In this document: piece after piece, positions 1-5,097 of the stretch
How positions within the stretch are numbered: position 1 is the stretch's first letter
How the letters are laid out: each line of letters opens with the position of its first letter
Origin: an uncultured Verrucomicrobiota bacterium
Lineage (GTDB): Bacteria > Verrucomicrobiota > Verrucomicrobiia > Chthoniobacterales > SZAS-18
Length of the DNA: 5,097 nt
Assembly (NCBI GenBank): GCA_937871685.1
Contig: CALMOL010000051.1
Span: 1 to 5,097 of the forward strand
Direction of reading: 5' to 3'
The notes under the pieces: model-generated
What the model saw: the letters and a program-made list of their open reading frames with translations, nothing else
Databases searched by the model: none
Told to the model about the DNA's origin: nothing
Program-made: the position numbers and the translations under genes

Positions 1-2
1 CC

Positions 3-803
3 CCCGGCATCCCCGCCGATGCTCTCGTGCTCGGCGCCGACACCCTCGTCACCCTCGACGGCGTCGTCTTCGGCAAGCCGCGCGACCTCGCCGAAGCCCG
101 CTCGATGCTGGCCCGCCTCCAAGGGCGCACGCACCAAGTCTATACCGCCGTCTGCCTCATCCGCGGCGGCCGCGAAGAACTCTTCGCCGAGCGTAGCGCC
201 GTCACCTTTCGCCGCCTCGATGCACGCCAGATCGATGCCTATTTCGCCCTCGTCGATCCCCTCGACAAAGCCGGCGCCTACGGCGCCCAAGAGCACGGCG
301 ACAAGATCATCGCCCGCGTCGCCGGCTCCTGGACCAACGTCATGGGCCTGCCCATGGAAACCCTCGCCCAGCGCCTCGCCGCGCACGGCCTCCATGTCCG
401 CGGCTTCCTTGCCGGCGACCGCCAGCGCATCCCTTCCGGCTCCCCGTGGGAATCCATCGTCGGCTACTCCCGCGCCGTGCGCGCCGGCAACCTGATCTTC
501 GTCGCCGGCACCACCGCCTCCGACGAAACCGGTGCCGCCCAGCACCCCGGTGACGCCGCCGCCCAAACCCGCTACGCCCTCGCCAAAATCGCCCGCGCCC
601 TCCGCACCGCCGGCGCATCGATGCGCGATGTCGTCCGCACCCGCCTCTTCGTCACCGATATCAGCCAGTGGGAGGCCATCGGCCGCGCCCACGGCGAAGC
701 CTTCGCCGACATCCGCCCCGCCTCCACCATGGTCGAAGTCAAAGCTCTCATCGACCCAGCCCTCCTCGTCGAGATCGAAGCCGACGCTGTGGTCGAAGAC
801 TAA
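3..803 (+). CDS. Maf-type nucleotide pyrophosphatase fused to a RidA/YjgF-like domain (5' partial)
   Basis: The frame is already open at the window edge (visible protein begins PGIPADALVLGADT), so the real start and the Maf N-terminal SPRR-type motif lie outside; 266 residues are visible. Residues 1 to about 140 match the Maf/HAM1 fold: GADTLV with the conserved Asp, GKP, the LxGRTHxVYT segment, DKAGAYGAQ and the closing GSWTNVMGLP. The DKAGxYG form is that of the YhdE branch, whose members hydrolyse dTTP/UTP and some modified nucleotides to monophosphates; YceF-type (m7GTP) proteins differ there. After a short linker (RIPSGSPWE), residues about 147-266 form a full-length RidA/YjgF domain: GYSRAVRAGNLIFVAGTT, the DVVRTRLFVTDIS strand and the terminal VEIEADAVV. 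At the site of the Arg that binds the carboxylate in deaminating Rid proteins (E. coli RidA R105) this protein has Ser241 (RPASTMVEV), so imine deaminase activity is doubtful. Maf is normally about 190-200 residues and stands alone, so the fusion is unusual. Cytoplasmic; no signal peptide seen in the visible part. Domain calls are firm; the combined role is unknown. Confidence 0.93.
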   Translation, partial: PGIPADALVLGADTLVTLDGVVFGKPRDLAEARSMLARLQGRTHQVYTAVCLIRGGREELFAERSAVTFRRLDARQIDAYFALVDPLDKAGAYGAQEHGDKIIARVAGSWTNVMGLPMETLAQRLAAHGLHVRGFLAGDRQRIPSGSPWESIVGYSRAVRAGNLIFVAGTTASDETGAAQHPGDAAAQTRYALAKIARALRTAGASMRDVVRTRLFVTDISQWEAIGRAHGEAFADIRPASTMVEVKALIDPALLVEIEADAVVED

Positions 804-804
804 A

Positions 805-829
805 ACCACCTGTTGATGGGCGTGGTGGT
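805..829 (+). terminator. weak hairpin just past the Maf-RidA stop codon
   Basis: ACCACC (805-810) pairs with GGTGGT (824-829) around a 13-nt loop, starting two bases after the TAA at 801-803. There is no T-tract after it and the stem is only six pairs, so it is at best a weak or factor-dependent 3' end structure. It partly overlaps the leftmost traces of the 21-bp repeat array. Confidence 0.2.
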
Positions 830-1380
830 GCGCTCAGTCAGCGTCTCGGAGAGAGCCAGGCCAAGCAATTGCTCGGCCAGCGCCTGATGCCGCCGGCTGC
901 TCTCACCACGTTGCTTTTGCGTAGTCACTTAGCCAAGGCCAGCCAGCGGCGCGTGGGGATGCCTCGCGCCTGCCTGGCCGAGGGCCACCGGCGGCCCTGG
1001 CTCCACGGCGCTCCACCGGCTGCGCCTCGGGGTCAGCCCCCTTCCTGCGAGCCCAGCGCCGCTTGCTGCGCGTTCAGGCCCCTTCGGTCCGAGGCCGGGC
1101 CGAAGCGCGCCGAGTTCAGCGCGCCTTCGGCCACGGCCAGATGCCTGCCGGGCAAGGCCAGCGGGAAGTCCGCTGAGGCCGGAGCGCCCCCTTGCCGCGT
1201 TCCGAGCCAAGCCCTCCAAGGCCAGACCGGCTCGGTCCACCGCCAAAGGCTTCCCGGCCTCGCGCCGGGCGGTCTGCTCCCAAGCTCCCACCGCTTTGCT
1301 TGGAGTTCCCAGGGCCTCGATCCTGCGCCGGACGACTCCGGTCCGGGTGCAAACCCAGGGCCTTCCAACGGACGACCACC
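821..1380 (-). repeat. left arm of an inverted 21-bp degenerate tandem array, reading on the - strand
   Basis: Read on the - strand, this stretch is built of imperfect 21-bp units starting CTGGCC, CTGAAC or CCGGCC. The clearest run is 1037-1225: nine units, eight at a strict 21-bp pitch or within one base of it (1037-1056 has 20, 1183-1204 has 22). All nine have G at unit position 3 and C at position 6. Further units are recognisable at 995-1015, 1016-1036 and 860-880, and the pitch continues more loosely from 1226 to about 1370 through the GGA core. The + strand is C/T-rich here. One-base indels (near 1037 and 1204) break any continuous reading frame, and overlapping open frames on both strands are explained by the high GC. 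I see no conventional gene in the arm. The unit family is the same as in the right arm but in opposite orientation; it is not one I can name. Confidence 0.72.
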
Positions 1381-1386
1381 GCCCCC

Positions 1387-1770
1387 CTGAGCTTGGACGA
1401 AGCGCGTGCGAGCTGGGATGACGGCGCCCTGGGCTTGGATGAAAGTGGTCTGACCGCGGACGGGCGGGCGCTGGCCGTGGCGGGCGTCGCTCTGAGCGAG
1501 AAGGAAGGCTGGCTGGCCGCGGAGGAAAGTCGCGTGGCCCTGGCCGACTTGGGGAAGGCCTTGGACCAAAGGGCGCTGCACTCAGGTCACGCGGCGCGGG
1601 CCTCGGGGGGGGAGGGACGGCCGACCCTGGATGCGAGCGCGCCTTTGGCAGGCGAGAGCCGCTCGGCACCGGAGCGCCAGCCAGCGCCACGAAGGGGGCA
1701 AGCGAAGCTGGGAGGAAAGGCGTGGCTGCTTCCTGGAGGGGAGGCCGTGCGACCCGACGGGGCGCACGGC
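1387..1770 (+). repeat. right arm of the inverted 21-bp degenerate tandem array, reading on the + strand
   Basis: Units begin at 1387, 1408, 1429, 1450, 1471, 1492 and 1513 with exact 21-bp spacing; a 6-nt insert (1534-1539) follows, then units at 1540 and 1561, and looser ones to about 1767 (for example 1621, 1705, 1726, 1747). The outward consensus is about CTG(g/a)nC nn GGA nGAA plus about six loose bases, with position 3 G and position 6 C in all nine of the first units. The + strand is G/A-rich, the mirror of the left arm. In the + frame each unit reads as a heptad such as LGLDESG, LTADGRA or LAAEESR, and the indels here (+6, then a net -3) keep that frame, so a repetitive protein cannot be fully excluded. 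No ribosome binding site or convincing start precedes it. A pitch of 21 bp also equals two turns of B-DNA. Function unknown. Confidence 0.75.
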
Positions 1771-1774
1771 TTCC
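1740..1774. other. strong 16-17 bp imperfect hairpin at the right edge of the repeat array
   Basis: Pairing i + j = 3514 holds from 1740/1774 inward to 1755/1759, with one G.T wobble (1743/1771) and one A.G mismatch (1752/1762). The core arms are GTGCG (1747-1751) and CGCAC (1763-1767). The GC-rich stem is far stronger than anything else near the 3' gene ends. No T-run follows on either strand, so a classical intrinsic terminator is not supported. An alternative stem, GCACGG (1764-1769) with CCGTGC (1779-1784), would compete with it. It could be a transcript 3' end stabiliser, a factor-dependent stop or part of the repeat element. Confidence 0.5.
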
Positions 1775-1814
1775 AAGTCCGTGCCGCCACCGCCCGACGC
1801 GACCACTCGGGGCG

Positions 1815-1858
1815 AAAACGCGCTAGCGTTTGCTTCCATGATCCTCAATAAGGAAGCC
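1815..1858 (-). terminator. tandem hairpins downstream of the hybrid kinase stop
   Basis: On the - strand, 24 bases after the kinase stop, GGCTTCC (1858-1852) can pair through its GCTTCC part with GGAAGC (1837-1832) around a 14-nt loop. Directly after it AAACGC (1831-1826) pairs with GCGTTT (1821-1816) around a TAGC loop, ending in a short run of four T. Stems are only six pairs each and the T-run is short, so this is a modest candidate for the kinase 3' end. This is also the most AT-rich spot of the intergenic region. Confidence 0.3.
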
Positions 1859-1881
1859 TCACGGCGCGCAGGCCCCGGGTC

Positions 1882-4800
1882 TCACGCGGCCGGGGAGCGC
1901 GGCGCGGCGCGGCGCACCACCCGCTCCAGCACGGTGGCGAGATCAGCCAGACGGTAGGGCTTGGCCAGGATGTCGCGAAAGCCGTGGCGGGCGTAGTCGG
2001 CCATGATCGGCGCGTTGGCGTAGCCGGAGGAAACCACGGCGCTCACCTCGGGGTCCAGCAGGCGCAGGTGGTTGAGCACCTCCAGGCCGCCGAAGCCGCC
2101 GGGCACGGTCAGGTCGAGGATCAAGGCATCAAAAGGCCGGTTCTCCACCCGGGCGCGCTCGAACTCCTCCACTGCCGCCACGCCGTCCGCGGCGGCCACG
2201 CACTCGTAGCCGAGCTGCTCAAGCATCCCGCTGGCTAGGGAGCGGATGTCCTCCTCGTCATCCATCACCAGCACGCGGCCGGCGCTGCCGGGCGTGGGAG
2301 GCGGCGCGTCGGGCAGGGCCACGCGGTCGTCCCGGGCAGGCTCGGCCCCCAGGCCCATGGCAGCGGACGCGGCTGGCTCGGCGGACACGGGCAAATACAC
2401 CCGGAAGATCGTGCCGTGGCCCACGATGGAGTCGAAGTTGATCGAGCCGCCGTGGTTCTTGACGATGGAATACGTGGTGGCCAGCCCGAGGCCGCTGCCA
2501 CGCTCCTTCGTGGTGAAAAAGGGGTCGAAGATTTTGGCGAAGTTCTCCGCTGGAATGCCCTTGCCGGCGTCTTCCACACAGATCTTCACGTAGCGGCCGG
2601 CCGGCAGGCCGGTGGGATGGCCCTCCTCGAGGTCGCGCGCCTGCGCCCACACGTCGAGCAGGCCGCCGTCCGGCTGGGCCTGCACGGCGTTGATGACGAG
2701 GTTATTGATGACCTGCGAAAGCTGCACCGGGTCCACCTCGATGGCGGGGAGGTCGTCCGGAAGCGTGAAGCGCACTTGCACCGAGGAGCCGTGCAGGGCG
2801 AACTCCGTGGACTCGCGGATGAGGTCGGGCAGGCGGGCGAGCTGCTTGATGGGCGCGCCGCCGCGCGCGAAGGTGAGCAACTGCGCGGTGAGGTCGCGCG
2901 CGCGATAGGAGGCGCGCTCGGCCTCGTCGAGGCGGGTCTGGGCGCGCTCGGCCTGCGAGGCCAGGAACATCTTGGCCAGCGAGATGTTGCCCAGCACGGC
3001 GGTGAGAATGTTGTTGAAGTCGTGCGCGATGCCGCCGGCGAGCAGGCCGAGCGACTCGAGCTTGGATGCCTTGGCCAGCTCGGCGGCCATGCGCTGGTCG
3101 TTGGTCACGTCGCGGAACACGCGCACGGCGCCGATGATCTTGCCGGCACGGTTGCGGATCGGCGCGGTGCTCATGGCCACGGACACGCGCGTGTCGTCGC
3201 GCCGCAGCGCCCACGCGCCGCCGGGGCGGATGACCACCTCGCCGCTCGTGAGCACACGGCCCACGGAGTCGGCCCGCGGCGTGCCGGCGGGCACGGCGGC
3301 GCTTTGGAAGAAGCGTGCGAGGTCTTGCCCTTGCAACTCGGCCTGCGGCAGGCCGAGGAGGTGCTCGGCCACGCGGTTGGCGAAGGAGATGCGCCCCGAG
3401 GCGTCGGTGGTCACCACGCCATCGGCGATGGACGCGAGCGTGACGGCGAAGCGGTCTTTCTCCTCCTCCAGCGACTCGGACACGCTCTCGGCCTCCAGCG
3501 CGAGCGCCACGCCGGCAGCGGCAGATTGGAGCAAGTCGGTCTCAGCACGGCTCCATTCGCGTGGCGCCGCGCAGTCGTCCAGGCCGAGGAAGCCGGCGAA
3601 CTCGCCGCGCACGAGCACGGGGGCGAGCAGCGCCGAGCGCACGCCGCCGGCCGCGAAGAGCGAGTGCTCCGGCTCGGGCAGCTCGTCCACGAGCAGGGCC
3701 AGCAGCTCACCGCGGCGCAGCCGCTCGCCCCATTCGGGAGAGCAGGCATCCCACGCGATGCGCTCGTGGGGGAAGACCTCGCTTTTGGCGAAGATGCCCG
3801 GCGCGCACCACTCGCCCGCCGGCGCCGCCTGGAGGCGGCCGGTGCGCGGGTCGCGCACGTTGACGAACCAGCCCGCGCGCGCGGACTCGGTGACGCGCCC
3901 AAGCACGGCCAGCCCGGCGCGGATGCAATCCGGCAGGGGGCGCGGCTTGAGCAGCTCGACGAGGATCTCGACCTGCGCCGCCATGTAGCGATTGCGCTGC
4001 TCGAGGGACTGCAAGGCATGGAGACGCTCGGTCACGTCCTGCTCGACGACCATGCGCGCCCGCCGGCCGTCGAAATCGAGCGAGCGCGAGACGGCTTCCA
4101 CGACGAACACGGCGCCGTCCTTCCGGCGCCGGCGCCACACGGCGCGCACCGGGCCCTGCTCGCGCCGGGCCAAGTAGGCGTGGAGGATGGGGATGTCCTC
4201 GGGCGGGCGGATGGCCTCCAGCGGGAGCGCGAGGAACTCCTCGCGGTTGTATCCATACTTCTCCAGCGCGGCGTCGTTGACGGCGAGCATCCGCGGGTGG
4301 TCCCAGTCATAAACCCAGACGGGCAGCGGGTTGTTGTCGAAGAGCTGGCGGTAGCGCGACTCGGAATGCTCGATGCGCCGCAGGAACTGGTGGCGCTCGG
4401 ACACGTCGCGCATCCGCAGGTAGATGCCGCGCAGCTGGGGATGGTTGGGAAAGTTCTGACCGACGACCTCGAGTTGCCGCCAGGAGCCGTCGCCGTGACG
4501 CAGGCGCAACTCGGCGCGGCGCGGCGCGGCCGGGTTGGCGGACATGGCGGCGATCTCCTGGAGCGCCATCTCGCGCTCGTCGGGATGCACCAGCTTGATG
4601 CCGGCGAGCCCGATCAAGTCCACCTGGGCGCGGCCGAGCAGCGCCTCGATGGGGCCAGAAAGATAGCGGAGCACCGTGTCCTCGGCGATCACGGCCAGCA
4701 CCTCCTGGGAGAAGCCGGCGAGCGGGTCGGCCCAAGAGTCAGCCAGCGACTCGGGCACCTCGCGGCGCGGCAGCGCGGCGAAGCGCGCGAGGGCCAGCGC

Positions 4801-5097
4801 GGCCGCCGCGGCGGCGAAGTCGCGCAGCCAGCGGGCCACGGCCTCGCTGCGGGGGCGCGGCTTGGTGTCGAAGAGGCAGAGCGCGCCGAAGGCGCGTCCG
4901 TTGGGTGCGGGCAGCGGGGCCGCGGCCAGGAAGCGCAAGCCCGGCTCGCCGGTCACGCCCGGATGCTGCGCGAGGCGGGGATCGCGCGAGGCATCCTCGA
5001 TCCAGGCCACCTCGTCGCCGCGCAGGCCGAGCGCGGGCTCGATCAGCGCGCGGTCGCAGGGGATCTCGCCGTGCTCGCGGCCGGCCAGGGCCTGGAT
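1882..5097 (-). CDS. hybrid sensor histidine kinase, GAF-PAS-PAS-GAF-PAS-HisKA-HATPase-REC (5' partial)
   Basis: The frame is open to the window edge at 5097, giving 1071 visible residues. The GTG at 5008-5010 is an in-frame internal codon and would cut a GAF domain in two; numbers below count from it. Residues before it to about 75 are the C-terminal part of a GAF domain (VAWIEDASRDPR, LRFLAAAPL, GALCLFD). PAS domains follow at about 97-205 (with the HPDERE and RDVSER signatures) and 215-330 (DNNPLPVWVYD, EQDVTER), a second GAF at about 345-505, and a third PAS at about 517-640 (IADGVVTTDASG). The HisKA box LAGGIAHDFNNIL carries phospho-acceptor His663. The ATPase has the N box (INNLVINAVQ), DAGKGIP, the F box FDPFFTTKE and GSGLGLA, roughly 755-875. 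The receiver (about 910-1030) has the DDEED acidic pocket, phospho-acceptor Asp966 (LILDLTVPG), SSGYAN and the AKPY lysine. All key residues are present, so autophosphorylation and His-to-Asp transfer are expected. No membrane segment is visible, so a cytoplasmic sensor is inferred; the ligand is unknown. No partner regulator is adjacent. Confidence 0.96.
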   Translation of the reverse strand: MQALAGREHGEIPCDRALIEPALGLRGDEVAWIEDASRDPRLAQHPGVTGEPGLRFLAAAPLPAPNGRAFGALCLFDTKPRPRSEAVARWLRDFAAAAAALALARFAALPRREVPESLADSWADPLAGFSQEVLAVIAEDTVLRYLSGPIEALLGRAQVDLIGLAGIKLVHPDEREMALQEIAAMSANPAAPRRAELRLRHGDGSWRQLEVVGQNFPNHPQLRGIYLRMRDVSERHQFLRRIEHSESRYRQLFDNNPLPVWVYDWDHPRMLAVNDAALEKYGYNREEFLALPLEAIRPPEDIPILHAYLARREQGPVRAVWRRRRKDGAVFVVEAVSRSLDFDGRRARMVVEQDVTERLHALQSLEQRNRYMAAQVEILVELLKPRPLPDCIRAGLAVLGRVTESARAGWFVNVRDPRTGRLQAAPAGEWCAPGIFAKSEVFPHERIAWDACSPEWGERLRRGELLALLVDELPEPEHSLFAAGGVRSALLAPVLVRGEFAGFLGLDDCAAPREWSRAETDLLQSAAAGVALALEAESVSESLEEEKDRFAVTLASIADGVVTTDASGRISFANRVAEHLLGLPQAELQGQDLARFFQSAAVPAGTPRADSVGRVLTSGEVVIRPGGAWALRRDDTRVSVAMSTAPIRNRAGKIIGAVRVFRDVTNDQRMAAELAKASKLESLGLLAGGIAHDFNNILTAVLGNISLAKMFLASQAERAQTRLDEAERASYRARDLTAQLLTFARGGAPIKQLARLPDLIRESTEFALHGSSVQVRFTLPDDLPAIEVDPVQLSQVINNLVINAVQAQPDGGLLDVWAQARDLEEGHPTGLPAGRYVKICVEDAGKGIPAENFAKIFDPFFTTKERGSGLGLATTYSIVKNHGGSINFDSIVGHGTIFRVYLPVSAEPAASAAMGLGAEPARDDRVALPDAPPPTPGSAGRVLVMDDEEDIRSLASGMLEQLGYECVAAADGVAAVEEFERARVENRPFDALILDLTVPGGFGGLEVLNHLRLLDPEVSAVVSSGYANAPIMADYARHGFRDILAKPYRLADLATVLERVVRRAAPRSPAA

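Noticed and set aside
27..29. GTG at 27 as the start of the Maf gene
   Set aside because: The frame is open upstream with typical Maf sequence (PADALVLGADT), and the N-terminal Maf motifs are still missing, so the start lies before the window.
340..618. Antisense and alternative-frame open frames over both genes
   Set aside because: Arg-, Ala-, Pro- and Ser-rich shadow translations of well-supported coding frames.
1345..1356. GGGT-GCAA-ACCC mini-hairpin with a GNRA-type loop
   Set aside because: A four-pair stem is expected by chance in this composition and nothing around it supports a structured RNA.
929..1690. Long open frames on the - strand (929-1690 and 1033-1581) across the intergenic region
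   Set aside because: They overlap each other in different frames and run through both arms, sense in one and antisense in the other. They resemble no family and have low-complexity composition; high GC explains the lack of stops.
821..1770. CRISPR array
   Set aside because: The 21-bp units abut directly with no unique spacers, are highly degenerate and flip orientation midway; no cas gene is present.
1192..1851. + strand open frame of 219 codons as an ordinary gene
   Set aside because: The first third lies in the left arm antisense to the repeat, the start has no ribosome binding site and no domain is recognisable. Only the heptad stretch after 1387 is notable, and it is reported as a repeat.
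1901..1915. GGCGC short tandem repeat at the kinase C-terminus (and a similar run near 4512-4531)
   Set aside because: Three tight copies coding for an Arg/Ala-rich tail are common in DNA this rich in GC; no sign of phase variation or broken frame.
5008..5010. GTG at 5010 as the start of the kinase
   Set aside because: The frame stays open for 29 more codons to the window edge, and starting here would cut a GAF domain in half.

Overview
The window is about 5.1 kb of very GC-rich bacterial DNA. It holds two protein genes that converge on a gene-free stretch of about 1.1 kb. Both genes run off the window, so neither true start is visible. Long PAS/GAF hybrid kinases and near-exclusive G/C-ending codons fit a high-GC Gram-negative bacterium. 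Verrucomicrobiota (Opitutaceae-like) is a guess from overall style, not something the sequence proves.

Left (3-803, + strand): the C-terminal two thirds of a Maf-type nucleotide pyrophosphatase, fused in frame to a complete RidA/YjgF-like domain. The Maf part carries the YhdE-type DKAGAYG signature. The RidA part has serine where catalytic Rid proteins have the substrate-binding arginine.

Middle (804-1881): no convincing gene. It is filled largely by a degenerate 21-bp tandem repeat, with outward consensus roughly CTG(g/a)nC nn GGA nGAA followed by about six loose positions. To the right of about position 1386 the repeat reads on the + strand. To the left of about 1380 the same repeat reads on the - strand. 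The result is a large imperfect palindrome of two opposed arrays between the two 3' gene ends. A strong hairpin sits at the right edge of the array (1740-1774), and weaker terminator-like hairpins sit next to each gene's stop. This is the most unusual part of the window. I do not recognise the repeat as a named family.

Right (1882-5097, - strand): a large soluble hybrid sensor histidine kinase, 1071 residues visible, in the order GAF(partial)-PAS-PAS-GAF-PAS-HisKA-HATPase-REC. It has a canonical phospho-acceptor histidine and receiver aspartate. The two genes share no obvious pathway and appear to be neighbours only by convergence.
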